Shown: positions 1-11,099 of the stretch, piece by piece
Layout: every line of letters begins with the position of its first letter
Position numbering within the stretch: the first letter of the stretch is position 1
Assembly (NCBI GenBank): GCA_947311845.1
Contig: CAMZMU010000034.1
Span: 89,030,407 to 89,094,406 of the forward strand
Direction of reading: 5' to 3'
Origin: Poa pratensis
Lineage: Eukaryota; Streptophyta; Magnoliopsida; Poales; Poaceae
DNA: 64,000 nucleotides
Notes under the pieces: generated by a model
What the model saw: only the letters and a program-made list of their open reading frames with translations
The model's database searches: none
Told to the model about the DNA's origin: nothing
Position numbers and translations under genes: made by a program

Positions 1-1352
1 AGAGAGACGAAGGAGAGCCACGAGGTGGCCAAACCACCTGGCGGCGCGGCAGTGGGCCCAGCCGCGCCTGCCTGTGGTTTGGGTCCCTCGGGGGTCCGCC
101 GACATCGCCCCTTCGCCTATTTATTCCCCGAGACGAGAAAACCCTAAAACACCGAGCCTTTCATCCAGAACATATTCGCTGCCGCCGCCGTCGTCAACCC
201 TAACTCGGGGGTTTCTGAAGCTCTTCCCGGCACCCTGCCGGAGAGGGGAATCATCACCGGAGGGCTCTACATCGCCATGCCCGCCTCCGGAGTGATGCGT
301 GAGTAGTTCATCCTTGGACTATGGGTCCATAGCAGTAGCCAGATGGTTGTCTTCTCCACTTGTGCCATCATGTTTAGATCTTGTGAGCTGCCTATCATGA
401 TCAAGATCATCTTATTGTAATGCTACATGTTGTGTTTGCTGGGATCTGACTTATATTGATACCTATGTGGAGCTGAATATTATATTATCATGTCTATGTC
501 ATTTGTGATCTTGCATGCTCTCCGTTACTTGTTGAAACCTTGGCCAAGTGAATACTTGTAACTCCAAGAGGGGGTATTTATGCATGATAGTTGGGTTCAA
601 CCTCTATTTAACCTGGGATAGTGACAGCAAGTTCTAAGGTTGTAGATGTGTTGTTGCCACTAGGGGTAAAACAGCAATGCTTTATTCAAGGATGAATGTA
701 TTGTTTACATTACGCACATTACTTAATGCAATTGTCTGTTGCTTGCAACTTAATACTGGAAGGGGTACGGATGTTAACCGGAAAGTGGACTATTTAGGCA
801 TAGATGCATGCTGGATAGCGGTCTATGTACTTTGTCGTAATGCCCAAATGAATCTCATAGTAGACACCACAGCTCACACATGCATGTTATATGCACTTAT
901 CAATTGTCAATTGCCCAGCTGTAATTTGTTTACCCAGCATGTTAGTTATCTTATTGGAGAGACACCACTAGTGAACTGTGGACCCCGGTCCATTCTTTTA
1001 CATCTGAAATACAATCTACTGCAATCATTGTTCTCTACTGTTTTATGCAAACAAACATCATCTTCCATTCGATACGTTTAACCCTTTGTTTTCAGCAAGC
1101 CGGTGAGATTGACAACCTCACTGTTAAGTTGGGGCAAACTAATTTGATTATGTTGTGCAGGTTCCACGTTGGCACCGGAATCCCTGGTGTTGCGCCGCAC
1201 TACACTCCTTCACCAACACCTTCGAAGCAAACCTCGTTTTCCTACTGGTTCGATTAAACCTTGGTTTCATACTGCGGGAAAACTTGCCGCTGCACTCATC
1301 ATACCTTCCTCTTGGGGTTCCCAACTGACGTGTGACGTACAAGCAGAGTTTC
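1..1352 (+). mobile_element. Ty3/gypsy LTR 3' portion (left-truncated)
   Basis: The stretch looks like a Triticeae gypsy LTR and leader. It is non-coding, has no long conserved frame, and runs directly into a primer-binding-site-like motif at 1353-1370. The element's left end lies outside the window, and its internal coding region does not follow: the sequence switches at about 1400 to an unrelated tandem array. It is therefore a truncated or rearranged retroelement. The short ORFs here have no recognisable domain. The family name was not assigned; the superfamily rests on the PBS and on resemblance to known Triticeae elements from memory. Confidence 0.6.
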
Positions 1353-1370
1353 TGGCACTGTTGCCGGGGA
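1353..1370 (+). promoter_or_regulatory. retrotransposon primer binding site
   Basis: TGGCACTGTTGCCGGGGA differs by two bases from the TGGCGCCGTTGCCGGGGA primer site typical of several grass gypsy families. It follows a CA dinucleotide that could end the LTR a few bases upstream (about 1345). Confidence 0.6.
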
Positions 1371-1400
1371 AATATTCCCTCGTCAACTTAGAGCTAGCAG

Positions 1401-3390
1401 TCACCACCTAGGTTTTGGTCGGGTTCCGACGCTCCGGAGCCCCTCTCCAGCGAAACCCTAGTCCCGCTGGAGAAAAGTCAAAGTTCTCGTCTACCCCTTT
1501 GACCGGACTTGAAAGGGGGTAGGCCAGTGGACTTTTTTGCTTGGTCGTGTTGGGTTAGGACCTAGGAACACCCAAAACCAAGAGCTACCCCAACTCTTGC
1601 CAAGATTCCCTCCGGTTCACCCGAAGTGGGAGTTTCGAGCTATAAGTCCATGAACTCGCTATGGAGAAACTGATGCCGATGAACCCGCTCACACACCGGG
1701 GTGGAATCTTGGACCTATACAACACCCAACACACTTTTACACACATGGTATGTCACCACCTAGGTTTTGGTCGGGTTCCGACGCTCCGGAGCCCCTCTCC
1801 GGCGAAACCCTAGTCCCGCTGGAGAAAAGTCAAAGTTCTCGTCTACCCCTTTGACCGGACTCGAAAGGGGTAGGACAGTGGACTTTTTTGCTTGGTCGTG
1901 TTGGGTTAGGACCTAGGAACACCCAAAACCAAGAGCTACCCCAACTCTTGCCAAGATTCCCTCCGGTTCGCCCGAAGTGGGAGTTTCGAGCTATAAGTCC
2001 AGGAACTCGCTATGGAGAAAGTGCTGCCGGTGAACCCGCTCACACACCGGGGTGGAATCTTGGACCTATACAACACCCAACACACTTGTACACACATGGT
2101 ATGTCACCACCTAGGTTTTGGTCAGGTTCCGACGCTCCGAGCCCCTCTCCGGCGAAACCCTAGTCCCGCTAGAGAAAAGTCAAAGTTCTCGTCTACCCCT
2201 TTGACCGGACTCGAAAGGGGGTAGGCCAGTGGACTTTTTTGCTTGTTCGTGTTCGGTTAGGACCTAGGAACACCAAAACCAAGAGCTACCCCAACTCTTG
2301 CCAAGATTCCCTCCGGTTCGCCCGAAGTGGGAGTTTCGAGCTATAAGTCCAGGAACTCGCTATGGAGAAAGTGCTGCCGGTGAACCCGCTCACACACCGG
2401 GGTGGAATCTTGGACCTATACAACACCCAACACACTTGTACACACATGGTATGTCACCACCTAGGTTTTGGTCGGGTTCCGACGCTCCGGAGCCCCTCTC
2501 CGGCGAAACCCTAGACCCGCTGGAGAAAAGTCAAAGTTCTCGTCTACCCCTTTGACCGGACTCGAAAGGGGTAGGCCAGTGGACTTTCTTGCTTGTTCGT
2601 GTTGGGTTAGAACCTAGGAACACCCAAAACCAAGAGCTACCCCAACTCTTGCCAAGATTCCCTCCGGTTCGCCCGAAGTGGGAGTTTCGAGCTATAAGTC
2701 CAAGAACTCGCTATGGAGAAAGTGCTGTCGGTGAACCCGCTCACACACCGGGGTGGAACCTTGGACCTATACAACACCCAACACACTTGTACACACATGG
2801 TATGTCACCACCTAGGTTTTGGTCGGGTTCCGACGCTCTGGAGCCCCTCTCCGGCGAAACCCTAGTCCCGCTGGAGAATAGTCAAAGTTCTCGTCTACCC
2901 CTTTGACCGGACTTGAAAGGGGGTAGGCCAGTGGACTTTTTTTGCTTGGTCGTGTTGGGTTAGGACCTAGGAACACCCAAAACCAAGAGCTACCCCAACT
3001 CTTGCCAAGATTCCCTCCGGTTCGCCCGAAGTGGGAGTTTCGAGCTATAAGTCCAGGAACTCGCTATGGAGAAACTGATGCCGATGAACCCGCTCACACA
3101 CCGGGGTGGAATCTTGGACCTATACAACACCCACCACACTTGTACATGTATGTTGGGCCCACTTGCATGTTTTCGTGTGATTCCGGCGCTCCGGCGGTCT
3201 TTTTCCAGCGAAACCCTACTCTGTGGGACCCGCAGATCTACCCCTATGTTTCTCCGTCCCAGGGGTTTACCAATGTACTTTTTTGTTGTCTTAGGCTTGT
3301 TTAGGTCACATATACATGGAAAATCGAGCTTGGTCCCAAGATTCCGCTGGTAACGCTCCGTTTGACCCGTAGCGGGGGCTATCACACGAC
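1401..3390. repeat. ~351-bp tandem array, five units plus a diverged sixth
   Basis: Units start at 1401, 1753, 2103, 2453 and 2804, recognised by TCACCACCTAGGTTTTGGTC. Spacing is 352, 350, 350 and 351 bp and identity is very high. After about 3150 the repeat continues as a strongly diverged sixth copy (shared blocks: GCTCCGG, AGCGAAACCCTA, CCAAGATTCC). Reading frames of about 90-105 aa recur in each unit only because the unit length is close to a multiple of three, so they are not genes. The array abuts CACTA subterminal sequence and may belong to that element. Confidence 0.93.
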
Positions 3391-3768
3391 TTATGAGAAG
3401 CAGTGCCGAGGGGGTTACCCTCGGTATTGCTATGGTCAGGTGCGCTGTTAACTTTGCTGTACGCAGCGTTACGCCGATGGTAACCCCCTCGGCATTGCTC
3501 TGGTCCGTTAACTTTCCCATCCACATGGTCGCCAGCGTACGGCGTGGTGCGTGCTATGCCTACGGCCAGCCTGTGCCGACGGTGACCCTCGGCGTTGCTC
3601 TACCTATGCCGAAGGTTATTGTACGCCGAGTGCTCATCTATGCCGACGGTTATGCTACGCCGACGGTGATTTTCCAGCCGTGGGCACTGTGCGAGCTATG
3701 CCGAGGGTCCCGACATTTCACCCTCGGCGTTGAAATCCCCCTCAGCATCCTTGTCCGTTCCCGTAGTG
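3391..3768 (+). mobile_element. CACTA transposon right terminus
   Basis: Dense subterminal motifs of the form TGCCGACGGT, TACGCCGACGG and CCCTCGGC, in both orientations, lead to a CCCGTAGTG end at 3760-3768, the expected inverted CACTA terminus. The matching left end is not in the window. The tandem array to the left may be the element's internal or subterminal part. No transposase is visible. Confidence 0.75.
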
Positions 3769-4681
3769 CGAAGGCTAAGACGAAGATTGGCGAGGCATCA
3801 TATTTTGCATTGTAGCTAGCAAACACGACACAAATACTGTTGATTGTGGCCCAAACACGGAGGCTGGTCTATGCTTGATCTCCCTCAAACAAAATGAGAT
3901 CGACTCTCGTCCATCGACCATACACGGAAAGTTCGTAAGTAACCGGACATCACCTGTTGTTTCTCCATTTAAAGCACGCAGCTTCACGTTCCAATATCAG
4001 CGATAACGGAACACCAATTATGCCGTCCAAATTTGAACCGAAAATAAAATAAAGCAACAAAAGGAGAACCAAAAGCATAAGCCCCCACGTAGGAGAGACT
4101 TTCACTAGACCAAACAGTGAAGTGTTCCTCAAACAAGTAGAACGACCATCCAGCCAACCCCAGCACCTAAGATGCCAAATATAAGTGTTAACTATCCTAA
4201 ACGAAATAAGTTTCATACATCCAACAGCAAACGGGCTAGCACTTTTCCCCTCCCCGATATATCCATATGGAAAGCATCAACTAGACACCAACCTCCAAAG
4301 GCCATCATGCTCATGCATCATCTTCGTCATCGTAAGAGAATTCATGAGGGGCATCAGTTAGAAGGTTGATAAAGCGGTGTCATCTACGCAGAGTTGCAAA
4401 AGCCAGACATCAATTGAGCAACACAACAACACACCTAGTACCACATACCTAGGTTTTATCACCGTAGATGTTGTGTCGTGGTTTTAAGTCATTTGTTGCA
4501 CTTACGGGTTCCATCCCCCTGCCCCGTGCAAAAACAAAAACAAAAATCCGTCGGAGTAGATAGTAGTAAATGGGTAAAAAGATATGGTCTCCATGGGTAT
4601 CAAACTCAAGACCTCGTTGGTAGAGTGAAGAGGTCTTTCCACCACACCAAAGGATAGTACAATGCTCTGATAACATATGTA
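3769..4681. other. intergenic, no gene seen
   Basis: Low-complexity-free sequence with only short, unconvincing reading frames. It formed the left flank of the LINE insertion site. Joined to 7110 onward it reconstructs the pre-insertion locus. Confidence 0.6.
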
Positions 4682-7109
4682 GCTTATTTGTACTTTTTTT
4701 TTTTTTTGAAACAAGGGCAAAAGCTTTGCCCATCGATTTATTAAGAAGAAGGTGTCCGGTTTATTTGTGGGAGAAACCGGACAAAAACCATACAACGAAC
4801 ACCACACGAAGGAGCCCACACAACCACATAGAGCAACACCTAAAACGAGCAACAACCACAAACAAGCAACCTAAAAGAAGGTGTCCGGTTCATCATCTTC
4901 CACAAACAAGGGCTCCTGATACAGTATCGCGTCCACGCCCGTCGTCCCGTGAACACGCCGCCGCCGCCGGCCGGATCTCCTTGCTCCGGCCATCTCGGCA
5001 CCTGCAACGTGCAGATCCGGAAGCGCAGCTGCTCCCTCCTCCCCTCCCGCAGGTAAGCTGGCTTGAAGATGTGACCCGCGCCGTCGACTTCGTCCGCGAC
5101 CGCGCACGCCGCGCCGCCGGCCGGTTCTCCTCGTCCTGGCCTCCCTTGCGCCCGGCGCGACCAGTTCCGGCCGCTGTGCTGGTCCCTCCTTCCTGCAGGC
5201 GCCGAAGATGGGCTCGGGCGTCCCCGCGCCGTCCTTCCCGTCCTCGCCAGCTGCGGCCCGTCGACCAGCTTGTCCTCTGAGCTGCCTGCTGGTGGCACGC
5301 CGGCGGCCTCGTCCATTGCTCTCTCCGACCGGGCTCGGGAGGTCCTGTCCCGCGGCCGCCGCAGCCAGCACTGGGCCGCTCCGTGGCTCCGACTCCGTCG
5401 ACCCCCTGCACCGCGTTGTGCGTTGCTTCTTGGGCCCCTGTCGTTGAAGATGTGGAAGGTGATGAAGAGGAGCTGGCCCCCAAGGCGGCACCTGATGCTC
5501 TCGCCAAGACCTGCTCTGCAGCTGAAGTGCTTTCCACGTCGAGAACCTTGGACTGGGGTTTCGGGATGCCCCGCGCTACCGCGACTCAGGCATCGCTCCC
5601 CACCGTCAACGCTGCGGCTGTGGCTCCCCACTGCCCGTATGCCCGCTTCTTCGCCGAAGAGGAGATGCCCAAGCCAGGGTCAATCACGCCGACTCCATCG
5701 ACCACCTCCGCTGTTGCGCTGGCCGCAATCGTCCTGGCGTCTCGCAAGGCTGACCCGGCTATCGGTGGAGGTTTGGCTCATCCTCGCCGTCCTCATAGGA
5801 CCATGGAGACGACGCCCATTCCGGCCCGACCGCTCGACGATGCTGCTATGACGGCTTGCTCCTTGCCGATGTCGCCCCCTGCGGGTCTGAGTACAAATAT
5901 TGCATTTGTCAACGGCAACGATGACTGGGTGTATGTGGGTCGGGGTCGCCGCGCCAGCCGAGGCCCTCCCCCCCGAGCCATCAAGCGATGGTCTTGAGCG
6001 TTGCCTCGCCTTCAAGCGTTGGGCTCGAGGAAGGTGCTTTCGTTGCCTTGAGCGTGGCCACCAAGTCAGATCATGTCGTGAGCCTTTCAGATGTATCCGT
6101 TGTCGTCTCCCTGGTCATCGGGAGAGGTTCTGTCGTGCTCGCTCTCGGTTGCTCGTGATCGCTCTCCAGTTGCCCGTGCTTGCTCTCCGGCCACTTGTGC
6201 TCCTTGTAAGCGAAGCCACTCTCCGTCTGTCCAGCCTTGTCCTTCGTTGAGCAGAAGTTGGGCTGGGGATATGGACCACTCGTCGATACGTGTGTCGGCG
6301 CCGCCAAGATCCCCTGCTGGGTGTTGCAAGGATTCCATTGCCAACGCCTTTTTGGTCTTTAATTTGGAGTCCCAGGTTGCCTTGTTGCGCATTGAGCTTA
6401 TTCAGAAGGTTGAGTTGCTTCGCACGGAGCTCCACGAGGCTCTTGCGAAGCTTCAGGTTGGATCGGTTGTGCCTTTGCCGCCCGAGTCTCAGATTGTTTC
6501 CGTCGATGAGGGGGCTAAAGGTTTCTTTGGATATTTTTCTCCCCGTGCTCTGCATACGTCTATTCTTGAGAGTGTTGTTAGCACTGAGGTTGTGGCTCCA
6601 GCTGGACAGATTTTGTCTGTGCTACAGGAGCCTAGTGGCGAATCATCTATGGTGCTCCCGTTGGAGCTGGACTCTTTGCAATCTTTGGCGATGGACATGG
6701 CGCCATCCCCACCTCCGTCTGAGTCATGCCAGCTGCCCTCCTCTGTGGATAGTAGAGGTTTGGTTGCTTCTGTCACTCTCTCATCTTTGAGTGATAAGGT
6801 TGATGAGACAACTATGGTGGCGCCTAACTCTAAGGCCCTCTTTGGGAAAGAGGTTTTAGACTTGCTTGTTGATTTGGAGACGGCTCGCCCTGGATATGGC
6901 AAGGATATTGTTTGTGTCTTGGCGGGGATAGCTTCAGACGATGTGTTCATGAAGGTGGAGAAGTCTCTCAGAAAGATGGCAAGAAAGAAACTTCGCATCC
7001 CAAGGACCGCTTGGGCTTGATTGTTGAGCCCATTTGAGGTTGTCGTGTTGTCAGTTCGTGGTTGTGCTAGGTTGGTGGTTGTGCTAGGTTGGGCGCTTAT
7101 TTGTACTTT
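4682..7109. mobile_element. LINE insertion with internal inversion (twin priming)
   Basis: A perfect 15-bp target duplication, GCTTATTTGTACTTT, sits at 4682-4696 and 7095-7109. Inside, the left part (about 4697-4875) is a LINE 3' end in antisense: a T-run followed by GAAACAAGGGCAAAAGC. The right part (about 4876-7094) is the 5' segment in sense, carrying ORF1. An inverted 5' segment between one target duplication is the signature of twin priming. The sense part ends about 75 bp after the ORF1 stop in GGTTGTGCTAGG-type sequence resembling the antisense 3' segment, so the parent RNA apparently had ORF1 followed directly by 3' UTR, without reverse transcriptase. Confidence 0.85.
5383..7020 (+). 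pseudogene. LINE ORF1 (gag-like, CCHC zinc knuckles), frameshifted
   Basis: The ORF1-type protein of a plant L1 LINE is an RNA-binding chaperone of the retrotransposition complex. It is split over three frames: 5383-5997, then about 5960-6140, then about 6140-7020. The middle frame has two CX2CX4HX4C knuckles, CFRCLERGHQVRSC and CIRCRLPGHRERFC (about 6035-6140), preceded by the basic stretch FKRWARGR usual in this family. The third frame gives a long C-terminal region ending at the 7018-7020 stop. A Pro/Ala/Ser-rich N-terminal part precedes. At least two frameshifts make it non-functional. No ORF2 (endonuclease/reverse transcriptase) follows. The exact start cannot be fixed. Confidence 0.8.
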
Positions 7110-7451
7110 CATCTTAGCGATACACATCTACAGTGATACAATACATGTTCGTAGGCTAATTAATCAAACTTCGAACCGACGGAGGGTTTGGTGGCTTGGT
7201 TGCACAACCAAACGTTATAGAGTCCGTCGGTTCGGTAGTTGGGCAAACGCTATCATGTTCGACTGTTCCAAAAAAGGGTCATTTCGAGCTAAACGGTCGG
7301 ATACAGTTTATTTTGTATCAGGGTCAATTTTCTAGTTTTTTGCCCCTTCTATAGGGGGGAGTGGTGTACAATATGCATGTCAGAGATGCAAAATGTGGTG
7401 AAAAGTTACTATTGTGAATCTCAAAGCAAATGAACGGCACTCATAACTCAT
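7110..7451. other. right flank of LINE insertion, no gene seen
   Basis: Intergenic sequence that was contiguous with position 4681 before the LINE inserted. It contains CCGACGGAGGGTTTGG and CCGTCGGTTCGGTAG segments, but no coding signal and no further element ends were recognised. Confidence 0.5.
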
Positions 7452-7690
7452 CACTACAGGAAGTAGGCCAAACAAAAGCCGTCGGCACAGGCTACGCCAC
7501 GTACGTCCCTCGGCGTAACAGGGCCTCGGCACAGCCACTTTTGTTGTCGGCATATAAAAAGTTGTCGGCGTAGAAGGCGTGCCGACGGCCAGTCCGAGCC
7601 GTCGGCGTATAGGCCGTCGGTGCAGTCCAGGTGGGCACCATGATGGGCCGCTGACGATGGCAGCATCTACCCCGACGGCAATAGATGAAT
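7452..7690 (+). mobile_element. CACTA transposon left terminus (fragment)
   Basis: It begins CACTACAGGAAGTAGGCC and is followed by subterminal GCCGTCGGC, CTCGGCGTA and GTGCCGACGGCC motifs in both orientations until about 7690. No matching TAGTG end was found to the right, so this is a solo or truncated terminus. It cannot pair with the 3768 end because the order of left and right ends is reversed. Confidence 0.7.
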
Positions 7691-8887
7691 CACCGAGGAA
7701 TCAAGCTCCTTAACAATAGCAAGTAGGAAAATCTCTGATTTATGTAATGTTACTACTTACTATACCCCATATAAACATGACAATCAAAACACGATATCAT
7801 GACTTCTCTCGCACATGGATCTGCCAGCATATATTTGCTATCGTGCTTAGTGTTGACAAGATGCATCGATCGACGGGCAGCATAACACCACCTGATCACT
7901 CGGATCTCGGACACACGTACATGCTCCTCCCTCATCAAGATCGGGCGTCCGTCCCAGGACACGTACAACATGCCAAGAAACCCAGCTGTGCAAAGGCAAG
8001 AGAGAAAACCAAACACATGTCAGTGCACGCTTGCCCAACACCACACTCAACGCAGGCGCAGGCTAGCAAGCTAGATGGATGCAGCAGCAACAATAATGGC
8101 AAAGGCAAGCAGTGGACAACTGTTGAGTCCCATGGATCCATCCACCATCAACCTTGACCTATCTAGCAGCAAGCTAGTACACAACATGTACCACGTACCC
8201 AGCCTATACAAGCAGGCACAGCTCACTCTGGCTGGACACTGGTGCAAGTGAGTGAGTGAAGTGATGAGATGTCTCCAGGAATAATGGTCAGACATCATCG
8301 TGTGCTGGGGTGTGGCAGCTTGGGCAATCTGGTACAAAGGGTGTGAGAAGTCAGAGGAGTATAATTGTTGGGGGTCTCTATGGCAAGCAGCAAAGAGGGA
8401 ACAAGTACTGGGCTGGCTTGATTTGAGGTTTCATGTCGTATGTCAGTGTGTATAGTGCATGCTTTCCTTTGCAGAGAACCGTCTCTTCTGTTCCACCCTT
8501 CTTTCATGGCCAAAAGATCTCCTGGTCGTGCGCACAAAGGCGTCAAATCAGATTGATGTGTTTATACCTAAACAATGTTCTATCTTCAACTGAATGGGGA
8601 TGAAATTATGTTGATGTTTAATCTTAGACTGTCATTTGGCAATTGAATTACATATTTACATATCATGGTCTAAGGCGCATGGAATTGTGGAGGACAAAAC
8701 ATACAAAGTAAACTTTTTTAGACAACAGAGACAGTCAATTGACAACTGAATTTACCAATCTAGGATGCATTCCGAAGCATGCGTGGCAGTTCAAGCGAGG
8801 GCATATTTTTTCAAGGAAAAGAGGCACTCATATGGCAAATTTTCCAATGGGTATATAAACAAACTGAAACCTGGTAACTATAACTTT
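7691..8887. other. intergenic, possibly 3' part of the MIR396 primary transcript
   Basis: Mostly unique, moderately AT-rich sequence downstream (in minus-strand terms) of the MIR396 hairpin. No coding frame or transposon end was recognised. It could include the 3' end of pri-miR396, but nothing in the sequence proves it. Confidence 0.4.
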
Positions 8888-9165
8888 TGGGAATTTGTTG
8901 TAAACATGCCAAGAAATATAGCTGGAACTTGGTGATTAACAAACCTTTGCAAAACAAATAAAACTGAAAGTTGAGAAAGTATAACAGGTGATCGGGAATT
9001 ATTAGTGAACATGACAATAGACAGTGAGTCAGTGACAGAATTCAGATCTTCCTAAGAGCATAAACACATCTCTGCCTGTAGATCGGGAATTGCTGGTAAA
9101 CATGACAAGAAACAGTGACAGAGTTCAGATCTTCCTAAGATCATAACACATATCTGCCTGGAACG
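8888..9165. repeat. short tandem duplication, two clear units and one diverged
   Basis: Units start at 8990 and 9081 with GATCGGGAATT, continue through AACATGACAA and CAGATCTTCCTAAGA, and end CTGCCTG. A diverged third copy (GGGAATTTGTTGTAAACATG) starts near 8888. The spacing is about 90-105 bp. It lies just downstream of MIR396 on its strand. Confidence 0.8.
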
Positions 9166-9217
9166 TACCTTCATATGATGCGGAATTCGTTCTCGATGCA
9201 CAAGTGTACCGCTAAAC

Positions 9218-9318
9218 TGTCCTCCCTCCGAGATTTCCCACAGCTTTATTGAACTGCCCTCTCGTGCAAACAAGATCCATGCAGCTCAAGAAAGCTGTGG
9301 AAGATCACAGAGAGGGAC
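9218..9318 (-). ncRNA. MIR396: MIR396 microRNA precursor
   Basis: miR396 is a conserved plant microRNA that represses GROWTH-REGULATING FACTOR mRNAs. On the minus strand the 5' arm (9302 to 9282) reads TTCCACAGCTTTCTTGAGCT plus G. This is the miR396 sequence except for A to G at position 18. The 3' arm (9254 to 9234) reads GTTCAATAAAGCTGTGGGAA plus A, identical to the usual miR396 star. The duplex has the expected 2-nt overhangs and one C/U mismatch at position 13, and G18 forms a G:U wobble with the star. The stem extends outward: TGTCCCTCTCTGTGA pairs with TCTCGGAGGGAGGACA. The terminal loop is only 27 nt (9255-9281), short for this family. A TATA box about 155 bp upstream supports a real transcription unit. 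Confidence 0.93.
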
Positions 9319-9470
9319 ATGCAAACCGGCCGCCACCACCGATCGTAGTCAAGAAGGAAGCGCAATGAATATTTCGTTGGAGAAGGAGCTAGCGGCTGGG
9401 GAAGAGGAGAAGAGAACAAGGAGAGGGGCATGGGGTTGGTGGAGAGGTTAAAGACCCCAATCCCAAGAAG

Positions 9471-9483
9471 AATATTTATATGG
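9471..9483 (-). promoter_or_regulatory. TATA box upstream of MIR396
   Basis: CCATATAAATATT on the minus strand would place the transcription start near 9440-9450, about 130 nt before the hairpin. The leader contains pyrimidine-rich CTCTCCTTGTTCTCTTC, common in grass 5' regions. Confidence 0.5.
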
Positions 9484-9621
9484 AAACCTAGAAGAAAAGC
9501 CTCTCCCTTTTATTCTTGCTTCTTTTGTCACACCAATCCAAGTTTTTCAAGGGCCTTATTAAGTTATTATGATGGGGGAAGATCATGTAAAAAAGAACTT
9601 TTATGATGAAAAACATTTTTA

Positions 9622-10798
9622 AGGAATGCAACGGCGGCCCAATTTAATGCCGGTTTGTGTCCGAACATGTCTGCGACCGGTCCTCCCGGTGCACCAAACG
9701 ACGGCCTTCATTTTGGGACGGACATGTCTGGTTTTTGCTCACTTTTTCAAAGGAAAATAAACAAAAAATTAACTTAGTTAAAACATTAGCCTAAACTTAA
9801 CTAAACATAGTCTAAACTTTAACTTAATAACTGAATCATAGTGTACTACGATAATCAGTGCAGATGTCTGTGGTGGCGGTGACTTTACGTTCTCAGTTAC
9901 GCCATGAGCTCCTCTTTAGTTCACGTCGTTGTTGTCGTCCTCGGGCATCTGGAAGCGGCGGGGCGCCTCCTCCAAGTCATCCCAAACCAGGGGACATTGT
10001 CCATCTCGAGATCTGGCGGCTCCTCATCCTTCACCCCTGGTGGTGTACGCTGTCCAGCGTCTTGTAAACGAGGGAATGCCCGCGCAGGAACTTGTGCTTG
10101 GCGACGAAAAGCTCGTCCCACTGGCGCGAAGCCAACCCGTTGTCGGGATACCTGTACTCCTCCTCTATCATGCTCGCCAGACACGCTCGTATGCGGTCGG
10201 CGCATTCCTCACGTGTGGGCGGTGTGACGACACGGAAAACATGTTCGGGAAGTGGCAGGACACGGCGCCGGACGATGGGCGTCCGCGAACACCTTTGCCT
10301 CGTCTTTGGTGAGGGTATTTCGCTGCCGCCACTCCGACAAAGAATGAGGTGAAGGCAGGGCCGCACACGGAACAACGACGTGGGACGAACATGGCTCGTC
10401 GTCATGGGTGTCACGTCGGCCAAACGAGCGGCGCAGTAGAGCCGCACGCAAGGCTCGACAAGACAGAGCGGCTTTTGCCCGCGGCCAGCGCCGAACGAGG
10501 GCGTCTAAAGCCCAAACAACGAGGCATGGCGGTTTTATAACGCTAATTGGGGCGTGGGAGGGTGGGGTGAAGTGGGTGTGTGGTAAGTGGGAGACCGACG
10601 CGCTATAGCATTAAAAAGGACGTGGGCGGGGATGGCGTGAGAGGTTGCCAGGTGGAGTCGGGATACGTGGGTGTGGACACGGGCGAAAGAAGACGGATGC
10701 GGACAAGTATCCTTTTGGGGACACCGTTGGAGCATGATTTTTGGGCCGTTTCAGACAAACGGGGAGGAAATGGGGTAACCCGCCCGTTGGAGTAGCCC
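9622..10798. mobile_element. PIF/Harbinger-like TIR element, 1.18 kb, degenerate
   Basis: The right end (reverse complement) reads GGGCTACTCCAACGGGCGG and the left end AGGAATGCAACGGCGGCC, imperfect inverted repeats flanked by TTA on both sides (9619-9621 and 10799-10801). The interior has a minus-strand frame of 138 codons (10447-10031) including EEEYRYPDNGLASRQWDELF. It looks like a decayed element-borne protein, not a recognised transposase. The left terminus is diverged, so its exact first base is uncertain. Confidence 0.6.
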
Positions 10799-10801
10799 TT
10801 A

Positions 10802-11099
10802 AAATACCGATTATAACATAGACGCACCGAGCCAGCGATCCACCATTACACGTGTTTACTCACATCGCGCGTTCTAGACACTGAGTAGCTGTTTGCACGT
10901 TTTCTAAAGAAAAACAATATGTCGAATAGTTAATATAGTGCAAACTGTGAAAGGCATCGTGCATGATAATTCTTGCTTGAGTTTGAATTTGAAATTTGAT
11001 GTATATCTTTCGTGGAGTTTTACGGTAAGGGTAGTAAGGGCGATTTGCACGGTGGTTCGTCCGGCCTCATGTACTAGCTTATATGCCGAATGTCAAAAG
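10802..11099. other. intergenic, no gene seen
   Basis: AT-rich spacer between the Harbinger-like element and the GTTTTCTC repeat cluster. No reading frame or element end is convincing. Confidence 0.5.

Noticed and set aside
1888..3304. Repeated 85-120-codon frames with near-identical protein in the tandem array
   Set aside because: They arise from the ~351-bp unit length being close to a multiple of three. No start context, domain or codon signal.
4840..5631. Minus-strand frames of 206-263 codons
   Set aside because: Antisense shadows of the GC-rich LINE ORF1 5' region.
3768..7452. Pairing the CACTA ends at 3768 and 7452 as one element
   Set aside because: The left one is a right terminus and the right one a left terminus, so they face away from each other.
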